From NCBI GenBank assembly GCA_014529385.2, contig CM043958.1, positions 146,716,734 to 146,780,733 of the forward strand: DNA of 64,000 nucleotides, read 5' to 3'. The stretch's first letter is position 1; every line of letters begins with the position of its first letter. The DNA comes from Adiantum capillus-veneris. Lineage: Eukaryota > Streptophyta > Polypodiopsida > Polypodiales > Pteridaceae. The translations under genes and the position numbers were made by a program. Below are positions 21,390 to 31,477 of the stretch, piece after piece. The notes under the pieces are model-generated. The model was not told where the DNA came from. It did no database searches and worked only from the letters and a program-made list of their open reading frames with translations.

Positions 21390-22150
21390 ACGAAGGAGGG
21401 GTCAATGAGGGCGGATCCGGTTTGGGAGTGTGAAACTCCTGGATAATGTCTCTACCTCCTCGATAAATTGCCCATTTTCCTGCCGCGTGTGCTTCTCGCA
21501 TCTTTTGTAATTCTTTCTTCTTCTGTTTGAGTTGAGTGGGGGTAAGGTCTTCTGCAAGCCAAATTTCAGTGTCCTTGAGAAGCCTCGATTGCTCGAGGAG
21601 TTTGATTCGGTCCGCCTTGGTCTTGAAAGTGAGGATTGCATGGTTGGTGTGATACTTGTGTGTGAGAGAAGTAATGTTGATGGATCCCATTGTATCGTGG
21701 GGGTTGTTGTTTGGATGTGAGCAAAGGACTCCTTGTTGAGGTGTCCCTCCCCTTTCCAATCACTTGGAAGCCCGCCAATGCGAACATTAAAGGTGATATC
21801 CTCTTGTCTTTGTCGTTTGTGTAGCGTGGATGCCACACGGACTTCAACTTTGTGAGAGATAGCTTCTTGCACTTGATTCTTGACAGCCTTTGTGAGATTG
21901 GTTTCTACTTTGTTTTGTTGAGCTTGACTTCCATATCTTCCATCTCTTCCTTCTTACCGTTCTCCATTGCGGCGAGTTGAGCTTCGATGTCAACGATTTC
22001 GATGTCAACGATTCTCCGTTTCAGGTCATCGTTCTCTTTGCGGAGTCTTTTGACTTCATTTTGGAGACGGGCAGTGCTGTCCATCTTTAGGGGTGTTGCC
22101 ACGACCCCGGCAAACGTAAGTTTGCCTCGGGATGAAGCCCGAGTGGCCAT
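21390..22150 (-). pseudogene. LINE ORF1 protein pseudogene (coiled coil, RRM, C-terminal domain)
   Basis: LINE ORF1 proteins are nucleic-acid chaperones that coat the element RNA. The ATG at 22150 starts MATRASSRGKLTFAGVVATP, then a heptad-rich coiled coil (LQNEVKRLRKENDDLKRRIV) to about 21915. After a frameshift comes the RRM start ITFNVRIGGLPSDWKGEG (about 21800). After another frameshift come HAILTFKTKADRIKLLEQ and the C-terminal domain EIWLAEDLTPTQLKQKKKEL and AAGKWAIYRGGRDII (about 21640-21440). The order matches L1-type ORF1p. The two shifts make it inactive. The coiled-coil block contains a small in-frame duplication (IVDIEIVDIEA). Confidence 0.8.
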
Positions 22151-22415
22151 GCTTGTTGCTTACACAATGTGTTGAAGGGAAGCTCTTGGTGGGACTCGCT
22201 ACTTGACTATTAGTTTTCAAAACTAAGGGTTTGATGGTCAGGTTGTGAGCAGGGGCTATCAGGTCGAAGCATGCGAGACAGGCGACACACACGACCTCCG
22301 GGACAATCGACATACGACCTCCAGGGCAGTGGCATCGCTTATGCAGGTTGAAGGCGGGGCTGGGCTCTAGCCCTAGCTGAAGGCGGGGTAGATTCTGCGT
22401 GTCGCAAGCAGATTG

Positions 22416-22506
<91 letters not shown>

Positions 22507-23595
22507 CCGAAGGTGGCTAGCCATACTAGTGTCTATTTAAAGACATATGCATGTACCTTAGGTATCTTTTTCCTCTTCAGGCATGTGCTATGCTTGAGGC
22601 TCTTTGCACATTTCATTTCGGAGATAATATAACTCTCCACTCACAATCGTGAGTATGGCCAAAAAAACGGAGAAGAATTTCTAAAATATGAACAATTCAA
22701 AATAGCATAATAGATTGAGTTGTGCAAATCTTTTTTTTTAGCAATACCAGAATTCTTGTTCGCACGATACAAAGCAAGTCCATGAGTGCCATCCTAATCA
22801 ATTGGCCACGTTCAAACCCATGACCTGGGTCACAATTGATGAATGCTCAACATACAAAGCTATGTCCTTTGGATATAGTAGATTGAGATTACAAATCTTA
22901 GATGTGGTTCTATAAAGGTGCATATTTTGGCAAGGACGCCATAAAGCGTCCTCCTTGCCACCCTTCCCACACCTTGCAAAAAACATTTCTTCTAACAAGG
23001 AAAATATGAGGACACTAGAAACTCTTGGGGCTTTTAGGTCAAAATTTGAGGCACGTTGTTAACAATCCCAAGAGTCCTTCTATTCAAGAGGGAAACCATT
23101 CAATTTTGTTTGACAAATCGCACATATCTTGTGCAAGATGATACAAACGTCCATGAGCGATACATTAGGAGAAAGTTGGACTCACTTTTGGGCCCTGTAA
23201 GAAGTGTCACGTTGGCTTAGAGAGAGAAAATAAAAATGTTAAATTGTGCATTTTATGTGATACTTTTCTGCGCAACAAAAAGACAAAATGACATTCTTTG
23301 GTAGGTAGTTGCCGTCTTTATCATTCTTATCCTTCGTTCTCTTGTCAGGAATCCAGATAACCGTATGACTAATGATTTGAAATTCCAAATTACAAGCGTT
23401 CCCTCCAAAAACATCATCCACACAAACTCTATCAACTCCAAACTTGAGAATATGGCATTCCCTCTCAAAACCTGAGATATTTCATGAGTTTCGAGTCTCC
23501 ATGTTTTTCTCTATCAACTCTAGGAATGGAGAACGCTTCTTTTCCTGATGAAAACACTAATTTGAACTTGCAATCCTCAGCCCCTTAATCTTCAA
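22151..23595. other. No gene recognised; contains a long (AG)n tract
   Basis: About 1.4 kb. The motif GAAGGCGGGG(C/T) repeats near 22350 and 22380 just before the microsatellite at 22421-22503. The remainder (22504-23595) has only short, domain-free frames. Confidence 0.55.
22421..22503. repeat. (AG)n microsatellite
   Basis: About 41 uninterrupted units, preceded by CAGATTGAAGGC. Confidence 0.95.
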
Positions 23596-24127
23596 CACTT
23601 ACCCAAAGAAAGAACACACATTATATTCATGTTGATGTATTGCAAGAGTACGCACCGTTGCAGAAACGTAGGAGGGAGTCTTTCTTATCTCAACGGGAGA
23701 AAGAACTTAGAAGGATAAACAAGGAACATCATTTGGATTTGTGGACCGATGGGTCTATTTATCCAAAGGATCCTACGACAAATGCGCCACCTCCATTTGC
23801 TAATATCACTAACCTCTTACATTTCACAAGTGATGGCAAGGATGGGCTATTGGGATTCACCGAACATTTGGAAATGAGAGGATTGAATGTGGAAAAGCAA
23901 AGAAACTTCCTGGCGATGGAGAATATGCAGCTGAAGAAACTTAATGAAGCATGCTCTCAAAAGATTTCATCAAATAGAGAGACAATCCAAGGCCTTGAGA
24001 AGAAGACACAAGTTTGCGAGAGAAAGACACCGTGCTTGGTAGTGGGAAAAGAAAACGAGATCTGTGCAACATTGAGAACATGAAGGGTTGGTAGTGGTGG
24101 CCTGAAAAAACGAATACAAGCTTTAAG

Positions 24128-24218
24128 GTAACTCGAAGTTTTTTTCTTCAATGTGCTTCATTAAGAAATGGATACACTTTCCTATACATGATCATAACGC
24201 ATGGTGCTTTTTTGGCAG
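24128..24218 (+). other. Probable GT-AG intron 1 of the unknown gene
   Basis: CTTTAAG|GTAACT at 24127/24128, and TTTTTTGGCAG|GTCTTT at 24218/24219 with a good pyrimidine tract. The flanking frames join (LKKRIQAL to RSLLHPNSN) in phase. Confidence 0.5.
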
Positions 24219-24885
24219 GTCTTTACTGCATCCAAACTCAAATGGTGCAGGCTTCAATGCCGAAGTGCATTACAGCCGTCTAGTTCCAAAAGAAGTAGTT
24301 GAAGAGATGATAACTCAGAAAAAATTTCGTAAGTTGAAAGGGAGGCTACTTACCTCCTTCATGAACGAGAATCAGCTGGAACCAATGGAAGTGCAAGAAA
24401 TACTTGATGAGAGTGGCATCTTGCAGATGGGATACAAAGCACTCTTCAAAGCATTAGCTAAAAAGTCTCAAAATAAACTACAGAGAGGATCATTGATGCC
24501 AAAGCCATCACATCTAAAGGCTTCTCGCCGGCATGTAAACGATGAGGTGTTTGAGAAACTTGGGTCACCATTCCATATTGAAGCAACGTTCTTAGGAAAG
24601 GGTGGTAGACAGAGAGGTACATTTTAACGAGCACAACTACCTCTTCATTGATCTTGAAGCATTGCAAAGGTATGTAGTTCACTTCTCTGACATCAGTCAA
24701 GAGGAGTGCGGTGGGGTTCTCAAGTTTGTTTTGAAGCTCGACGAGTGCAAGGTCCTGAAGAACAAGAAGCTGGAGAGAGTCACCATTACCCTCATGAATA
24801 GAGCTCTGAATCCATCAATACCGAAAGAGGATCCACGATACTTCAGCGTGCAATCCAAAAAATTCTAACTCTAGGATCATTTCAG

Positions 24886-24963
24886 GTATACTTCGTTCAC
24901 TCTATGATAACAAAAATATTGATTATTTGGTTCTTGATTTTATGTTTTCGTTTTTCACTGCAG
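24886..24963 (+). other. Probable GT-AG intron 2 of the unknown gene
   Basis: ATTTCAG|GTATAC at 24885/24886, and TTTTTCACTGCAG|GTTGAT at 24963/24964. The frames on both sides are in the same phase (ILTLGSFQ then VDKENFEILDW). Confidence 0.6.
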
Positions 24964-25232
24964 GTTGATAAGGAAAATTTTGAAATTCTCGATTGGGTTT
25001 TTAGTCAAACCCAAATTCCTTCTATCATCAGTGAACAATGAAACGGAGCCATTCTTTCAGTAGAAGGATTTGGTGACTACATAGTGGAATGGCACATGGC
25101 AGGTGACTTAAAGACTCTTAAGTGTATGTACAACATAACACACAGAGCAGTTGTGGCAAATCCATGCTTATATTGCATGTTGATGCACAATCTCTTGAGA
25201 GTGTGCAATGGAATAGAGCTCCCAATAGACAT

Positions 25233-26160
25233 TGTTAGCAGCTGGAGACACCCTACGGAGAATGATTGCTCGGCGGAATATTATTTTTTGTAATTATTAT
25301 TTAATCGAGAAAAACCGTCACTTTACCTTTGTAAATAGTGGAGCTTGCAGAAGCTTCCAGATTGTATCCCATTTTTGACATTTAGATTGAGTAGATAGTT
25401 AAATTGGAACTTTAGGGTTTGAGATTGTATGGTATTTATACCACTTTTGACCTTAATGAAAATACCTTTTTCATTTTTTTAAAAAGTTCTGTCTGTGTGA
25501 GTGAGCGTATTGTGTACGAGTGAGAGTGAGAGTTTCATCTTGACGCTACGCGCGCACCGGTGGTCGGAATCGAGTGCAGAGAAGTGCAGTGTGTTGCCCC
25601 CGACGAGAGCTCCGCGCCAATACCTACATTGCGGGTGTACGGTCTGGTTTTGTGAACTCGATCCACAAGCTACATCTGATGATTCGGTGAACATACGTTA
25701 TCCGCTTTTGCATTTCAACATATCCATGCGTTTGCATTGAGCAGAGCTACACATTAGGCACTTTAGTTTTCGGAAACAACGACCTGCAAATTTCAACCAG
25801 ACATTCTACGTGATTTTTCACCAGGTGTTTAGGGTTGGGATTTTGGTTCATGGACCTTAGGGAGAGCAACCTATTGGTGTTAATAGGGTTTCCTTCAAGT
25901 TCTGTGGCGTTTCGAGAACGTTTGATGGGTATTTGGCTCTTGGAAGCGTTGTAAAAAATCTCCTCTTATGCACTCCTGAAGGTTGTAGCTTAGACATTGG
26001 GTAGAGACCTCTGTAAGAATTAGTCGAGAGTCGATCGAGTGTAGGTTGACACCCTATGATTGCTTCCATGCGCTTGCGGGTGGAGCTTCGTCCTTAGGTG
26101 ACAAATCTTGTTAGGTGAGTTCTCGCTGTGCTGACGTCCGTCACGGCGTATCCGCCAACA
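25233..26160 (+). repeat. Gypsy-2a 5' LTR
   Basis: 928 bp, TGTTAGCAGCTGG to CCGCCAACA, collinear with 58063-59000. TATA-like GGTATTTATACC lies near 25430. The copy in Gypsy-2b has GGTATATATACC at the same place. Confidence 0.9.
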
Positions 26161-26179
26161 TTGGCGCCGCTGCCGGGGA
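26161..26179 (+). promoter_or_regulatory. Gypsy-2a primer-binding site (tRNA-Asp type)
   Basis: TTGGCGCCGCTGCCGGGGA directly follows the LTR. This site is characteristic of Athila/Tat-type plant gypsy elements primed by tRNA-Asp. Confidence 0.9.
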
Positions 26180-26695
26180 CGAAAACCCTAGGTAGGTGAC
26201 CGAGACTAGTCCTTGAGGATAGGGATTCTCTGGCTTGCCAGAGTCTCATTTTACATTTAGATAGAATCAGAGGGTGGAGGACTCTCTAGGTCTTAGGAGG
26301 AGTCTAGGGAGCGAGTGTCAGGCCTAGATCCTTCGACTTAGGTAGACTTAGATAGTTTTAGGTATTAGTTAAGTTGTGGTGTAGAGAGTAGGAGTTGGAG
26401 TGGTAGAGGCGGTGAAAGGAGAGCTTGAGAGTCCGGAGAGGCCAGAAAGCAACCAAAACACCAATTGACCATCTCACATGATGAGTAGGAGTAGGGTAAG
26501 TAGGACATCATGATTTATGATCTGGAGCACTTCACGCATGTTATATTTGTTGTTAGGCTCATCACAAGGTTGTAAAAGACGGAAAAGAGTGTTTGAAAGC
26601 TGAAGTGAAGTTCAAAAGTTTATATGAGTGTTTCTGAGAGAGCTGCAGAGCATAAGGAATACTTCTGTCAGGAAAAAATTAAATTTTAAGCCAGA

Positions 26696-26719
26696 AGACA
26701 TCCTACGCATAGGATCTCT
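26696..26719. repeat. Leader palindrome copy a1
   Basis: Half-site AGACATCCTACG followed by an imperfect inverse (CATAGGATCTCT). The orthologous site in Gypsy-2b is 59539-59562. Confidence 0.9.
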
Positions 26720-27230
26720 ACAGGGTGTTCTGGTGAAAATTTTGAAAAACTGAGTTAACCAGTGTGTTTAGAAGGTAGGTTTTACCTTATTTTTACCTAG
26801 AAAGTGGAATTTGACCATATCTTGAAAGAATAAGGCCAAGTAGAAAGGAACCAATGTGTTTAGAAGGTAGGTTTTACTTTATTTTCACATGGAAAGTGGA
26901 AATTTGACCATATCTTGACAGGATAAGGCCAAGTAGAAAGGAAATTGCCAGACATCCTACCCAAATCGTGCCAAGGCATTATTGTAAGACCAAAACCATA
27001 GGATGGCTACATGAACATGATCTGCATGATTTATTGAGTGCCTGAGAAAGGTTTCTTCTCAATTGGGTGAGAAAATTGGGTTTTAAACAGACTTTAGCAT
27101 TTTTGACTGAGAAGGACTAGAATAGCTAAAATTGGGGTCTTTTGAAATCCAAACTAAAATCTAAGCATAGCATTGGGTTGCTGACATCAAGGGGAAGCTG
27201 TGCTCAAGTTTGGGGTCAAACAGGCTATAT

Positions 27231-27254
27231 AGACATACTACGCGTAGGATGTGT
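27231..27254. repeat. Leader palindrome copy a2
   Basis: AGACATACTACG then CGTAGGATGTGT. The corresponding place in Gypsy-2b (next to 59973-59976) lacks it altogether. Confidence 0.9.
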
Positions 27255-27355
27255 TCTGTGTGATTTAGCACTCCAAACCTAATTTTGAGCATACCAAAGT
27301 GATTAGCACCTTAAGAGGAGCCTGTTCTTTGCATTTGAAGCCATTTTGAACAGTT

Positions 27356-27379
27356 AGACATGCTACACGTAGAATGTCT
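27356..27379. repeat. Leader palindrome copy a3
   Basis: AGACATGCTACA then CGTAGAATGTCT. The orthologue at 60076-60099 is perfect. Confidence 0.9.
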
Positions 27380-27629
27380 ATTCATGATAGTGAAGCCAAA
27401 AACTGACTGTATGCATAGCAGGTTGTTGTATAGCCTGAGGCAAGCCTCCTAGTCAATTTTGGTCCAAATTGGAGTTGATTTGACTGGTCATACCAACATC
27501 AGGCTGCTGGAACAGATTTTTGATCAATTGACCAGCTTATAGGTGTCCAAATCAAAAAGTAAAAACAACTGTGGACTCAGCACATCAAGGGGAATCCATA
27601 GTGCAAACTCCAGGCAAAACAGAGCAGAT

Positions 27630-27653
27630 AGACATCCTACGCGTAGGATGTCT
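27630..27653. repeat. Leader palindrome copy a4 (perfect)
   Basis: AGACATCCTACG followed by its exact reverse complement, 24 bp in all. The orthologue 60352-60375 is also perfect. Confidence 0.95.
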
Positions 27654-27980
27654 ACAGGGGCTTAGTAAAGAGAAAAGCTGACTGAGAAAACGGGGTGATG
27701 TTCCAGTTGACTTAAGAGTTCCAGAACTTCTTTCAGAAGTGAATTTGGACCTTGTTTGACCTTTTGACGGAGCAAAGACGGAATTAAGACTTTCCCGATA
27801 CATTGACCAACATCCGAGGGAAGTACAGTTCCAAATTAGCAGACCTAATCAAGAATATCCAAAGTGTATAAAATACAGTAGTGGTTGAGGTTAACCCTCT
27901 AGTTATACTAGTCATTACTAAGACCACCTCTAGCGGTTAAATTCTTTGATTCGATTACGAAATTAAACGCTTGTGTACAG

Positions 27981-28030
27981 GTTATTCAGCGGCAAAGCAA
28001 GAAGTTGTGCGGAGATTGATCCTTTACCAG
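27981..28030 (+). other. Possible 50-nt leader mini-exon
   Basis: It is bounded by TTGTGTACAG (acceptor-like) and CCAG|GTGAGT (consensus donor). Both signals are kept in Gypsy-2b at 60706-60756. It suggests spliced leader RNA, but there is no transcript evidence. Confidence 0.35.
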
Positions 28031-28071
28031 GTGAGTGGTTGGATTTGTGATAAATTGCATTGCTAAGTTTG

Positions 28072-29735
28072 ATGAATTTAAGATCAGGAAGACACATTCT
28101 TAGAGATCAAAAAGTGGCAGGTGATCAGGGTAGCTTAGTGTCCACCGAGGAGAGTGTAACGAGGCAAGGCTAGATCCACTAGCACTCATTATTGAGGAGG
28201 GTAGTGATACTGACACTTCATCAGACAATTCCTTCTTCATGATGGCCAGTCAACAGCCAAGAGGTTTCTCCAATGAGGACCAATGCTAGGAGGAAGCACC
28301 TCCCAAAATCCTTTGAGCGATTCCAAGTTCACTATAATCTTCTTAGAAGGAATAAACTCAAGGGGAGCCCTAGTTTATTCTGACTATTGAGGACGCAAGT
28401 TATTTGTATAGAAGAAAGACCTGCTCAGAGAGTGGAGATAATTCGAGTCTATGATGATGGAGATAGATTCCGAGACGAAAAGGGGAACCACTATCTGATA
28501 GTTAGTAACCCTGAGGATTACAATAGATATGGAGATAACATCGCGAAAGGAAAAATGGTTTCAGAGACTCAAGAACCGCCTCCAAACATTGATCAACCCG
28601 GAGCTCTTTTTATGTATGATAAGAAAACAACCAGGGTCTCTACTTATAATGAGAATGTGGGAATTTACAAGCATGAGAGCGAGGGAGTAGTCTCTTACTT
28701 TCGATGCAAAGAACCCTACCCATACAAATTAAGCAAAGACAAGGTTCTTACTTATTCTCTTATGAAATTGCTATGGGGAAGGATATCATTTTTGTTGATA
28801 GGTACGGGCGAGAATACAAACGTATTCTCCCAGAGGAGGTAGAAAAGGCAACAGTTCCAGAAGCATCAACATATGCCCCCGAAGAAGTGTCAAGGGTCAC
28901 CTACACCCCTAGCAAATCGACAAATCCATTTTCAGAAGAGTACGATGCGACCTCACATTCTACCCGACAACAACAGACGTTCAACTACCAAAACCAACCA
29001 ACAACTCAGCCATCATTGCAAGCATGGCTTCGACAGAGTGCAACATTAGAACAAGACTGAAACCAAGATGGTTATCCAACCGCACAAGGGCTAAGGGATT
29101 TACAAGAACCACCACTCTATTCACGGTATCAAGGTGAGAGTAAGCCAAAAACTCAAGGGTCAACAGAGCCTGGAAGACAACCTATAGAGCTAGTTCGAAG
29201 AGATGAACCATCTCTTGCAAAAACCGTCAAAAATTATGGCTTAGGAGCACCTCTGGGAGAGGAACCCGTCCACTACTGAAGGCCAGAGGAGGTATATCGA
29301 GTAGGACAAGGAGAACCAATGATGAGATTTGTAGACCATCGTAGAATTAGACCTTCTCAGGTGCAAAAATGGGTAAACAAGAAACACACAGGAAACAGAG
29401 ATCCTAAGGATCATGTAGCAGCCTTTGTGCGTGTAATTAGAGCTGAAGAGGTGTTAGACTTCCCTACCCAATTTGCAGGCTTTTGACTAACCCTAGAGGA
29501 GGATGCTGCTACTTGGTTTGACTCTGTGGAGCGTAGAGACTTTGAGTCTATGGAGGAGGTGTTTGACGAGTTTATTGAGGAATTCTCACAAAGGGGGATA
29601 GCTCATAATACAGTCTCACAAATCCATAAATTCAAACAGAAACAAGGGGAGTCTGTGCAAAAGGCAGCCCTACGACTAAAAAGATATGTTAAGTTCTGCC
29701 CTGTGGAATGTGGAGGTGACCATTGGGCATGAAGT
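28072..29735 (+). pseudogene. Gypsy-2a gag pseudogene
   Basis: The ATG at 28072 gives MNLRSGRHILRDQKVAGDQ, the LRSGR start common in plant gypsy Gag. After a frameshift the frame reads VYDDGDRFRDEKGNHYLIVS, NEDYNRYGD-like and STYNENVGIYKHESEGVVSY. Later come the capsid core VQKWVNKKHTGNRDPKDHVA, AATWFDSVERRDFESMEEVF and FIEEFSQRGIAHNTVSQIHK (about 29370-29690), typical of Retrotrans_gag. Stops at 29059, 29278 and 29485 (LTLEEDAA preceded by TGA) break it. At about 29710 it jumps from KFCPVE straight to CGGDHWA, missing about 870 bp present in Gypsy-2b (62422-63296). Structural protein of the particle; dead copy. Confidence 0.85.
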
Positions 29736-30777
29736 TGTCCAAACAAGGTTCGACAAATAGAAATATTTGTATTCTGCGATGGTTTTGGGAGAGACCATCT
29801 ACTTCAACACTATGCTAAGAATCCAGACTACAAAGGGAAAGTAACAATGAATGTTGTAGGAGTGATGCCTTCTTCAAGCGGACCCGAGGTAGAATCAAAA
29901 ATTCCTTTAAAGGTGATGACTCAATCTCAAGCTTAAGAAGCTACAAAAGAAAAACCAGCCAAGGAAGCCACGTTATCTATTCAAATAGAAATCGAGAACA
30001 TATCGGTGAGAGCATGAAGAAAATCATGGAAAGCCAAAGAAAAAAAAGTAAAAGCAAAGAGGCTAAAGGAGAAAACAACTTTAGAAACAGAATTGCATCA
30101 AGCAAAAGAACAGCTTAAACATAAGCAAGAAATTAAGAAAAACGCAAAGGGACCTAAAGAGTCAAAGACTGACTCAAGTGGCTCAATTTTGGTAGACAAA
30201 GTCTTTGAACCTTTAGATGTAATTTTGGTAGACAAAGTCTTTGAACCTTTAGATGCAATTTTGAAGGCCTATGAAACTAGGATTAAACCCAATCAAACCC
30301 AAGAGCATAGATGGCTGATGTATCCTCATCTAGGGTATGAAAAAGAGAGATTGCAAAAGTGCAAGGAGCTCATCCAAGCAGTCCAAGCTCTTATGGAACC
30401 ACATGTTCCAGATGCTCCAAATATGGAGGTGCTAATCCTCAAAAGAATCTAGGAAATGGAGAACCAAGGTGTTGAAACAGAGATCGAGAAGAGCCAAAAG
30501 TTGAGAGGCACCTTTAGATACAAGGAAAGTAGCCAATACCACAGATGGGGTGGGCTCACAAGCAGTGATGCCAATTTTGGAGGTAGAAGAACCATGGCCA
30601 CTTGAATCCTTATGGGAATTGATCAAAAACCAAAAAGATGGTAGTGCTACTTTACAGTCAGCACCTATCCCTGAGATAAACATGGATCATGAATTTTTCC
30701 CAGGGGATATACGATCTCTATATGTGGATGTCTGATTTGTAGCATCTGAAGAGAGCAAACCACACTCTCTACAGGCC
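29736..30777 (+). pseudogene. Gypsy-2a zinc-knuckle and coiled-coil segment
   Basis: It continues after CGGDHWA with SCPNKVRQIEIFVFCDGFGRDH..AKNP, a decayed zinc-knuckle region matching Gypsy-2b 63290-63420. Then comes a Lys/Glu-rich coiled coil (30093-30170) and the conserved LDAILKAYETRIKPNQTQEH block (30240-30310). Bases 30186-30262 contain a 39-bp in-frame duplication, so that ILVDKVFEPLD appears twice. Another frame at 30550-30735 shows PILEVEEPWPLESLWELIKN. Several stops. Confidence 0.7.
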
Positions 30778-31387
30778 ATGACATCTTTCATAGAACTCAA
30801 AACAAAATCGGGGGTTAGAGTGGTAACTTCTCAATGGAAAGCCACACCAAAAATGATGGATACCAAAATCTTACACGAAGTGATGTCATCCTCTATACGA
30901 TGCACTATTACTCTTGCAGAGTTGTTAAAAATTAGATTGCATCTATGGGGCCAAATGATAAAAGACCTAGAAAAGATGGGGTTGAAAATCCCTTCACATG
31001 AAAACATGGATGAAACTTTGTCTAACAAACCACAAGCAAAATTAGTACCAATAAACAAGGTGGGTGACTATTGCGAAGGCGAGGAAGAAAACACCACCTT
31101 ATCACTTCAATACAAAGGAGTGATATTAGATAGTGGGACACAAATTTCCATTGCAACCAAGGGGATGTAAAAAATGGGAAAAGCTTACTCTTAGGAAAAC
31201 TCCAATGAAACTGCAATTACTGGATGGATACATGGAGAGACCGATAGGAATGTTAGAACAAATCATTGTATCCTCGTGTGGCATTGAGTATGAGTACAAC
31301 TTTGCCATAGTAAATTTTTACAAGAGTAGCAACTTTGATATCATATTGGCAAAGTACAAGACTGGGGCTATGACTTTATCTACTTGA
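30778..31387 (+). pseudogene. Gypsy-2a aspartic protease pseudogene
   Basis: The frame at 30778-31170 reads RCTITLAELLKIRLHLWGQM (the gag-to-protease linker of gypsy elements), KVGDYCEGEEENTTLSLQYK and then the active-site motif VILDSGTQISIAT. Immediately after this motif a frameshift moves coding into the frame at 31133-31387: KLTLRKTPMKLQLLDGYMER, IIVSSCGIEYEYNFAIVNF and FDIIL, the flap and C-terminal part of a retroviral-type protease. A close relative is at 49949-50410, also shifted just after the active site. It would mature the polyprotein; not functional here. Confidence 0.85.
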
Positions 31388-31477
31388 GACACAAAGAGAT
31401 CACTACAAAAATTAGTGTCAAAGATCATAGTTATAGAGATGTAAAGTGAACCCCAAGGGAAGAAATACACTCCAAAA

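Larger units (their letters stand above)
21158..22150 (-). mobile_element. ORF1-only LINE remnant (HAL1-like) with (TC)n tail
   Basis: On the minus strand a complete ORF1 start (22150) is followed by RRM and C-terminal domains. It runs directly into a 3' tail at 21243-21300 that resembles the 3' tail of the LINE at 45592-45640 (shared CATA.GTCATAT.TGAC.TCCG pattern), ending in (TC)n at 21242-21158. No endonuclease or reverse transcriptase lies between ORF1 and the tail. That makes it a half-LINE, the type mobilised in trans by full LINEs, or an internal deletion. Confidence 0.7.
23596..25232 (+). pseudogene. Broken multi-exon gene of unknown family, probably from a transposon
   Basis: Several plus-strand frames line up into one decayed gene. 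Part 1 (about 23600-24127) is charged and coiled-coil-rich (SQREKELRRINKEHHLDLW, then MENMQLKKLNEACSQKI). A GT-AG intron of 91 bp (24128-24218) separates it from part 2 (RLVPKEVVEEMITQKKFRKL, EILDESGILQMGYKALFKAL, then VHFNEHNYLFIDLEALQRYV). A second GT-AG intron of 78 bp (24886-24963) precedes part 3 (VDKENFEILDWVFSQTQIPS, then VEWHMAGDLKTLKCMYN and ANPCLYC). I count about four frameshifts and a TGA at 25039. The GDLK..N..(A)NPCLYC pattern recalls a Cys-bearing motif of uncharacterised transposon-like proteins, but I cannot name the family. Gypsy-2a interrupts it at 25233. Confidence 0.5.
26180..28071 (+). other. Gypsy-2a untranslated leader
   Basis: About 1.9 kb between primer site and gag, homologous to 59020-60797. 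Bases 26755-26840 and 26841-26940 are an approximate tandem duplication (GTGTTTAGAAGGTAGGTTTTAC). It holds four copies of the AGACATCCTACG palindrome. No coding. Confidence 0.75.
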
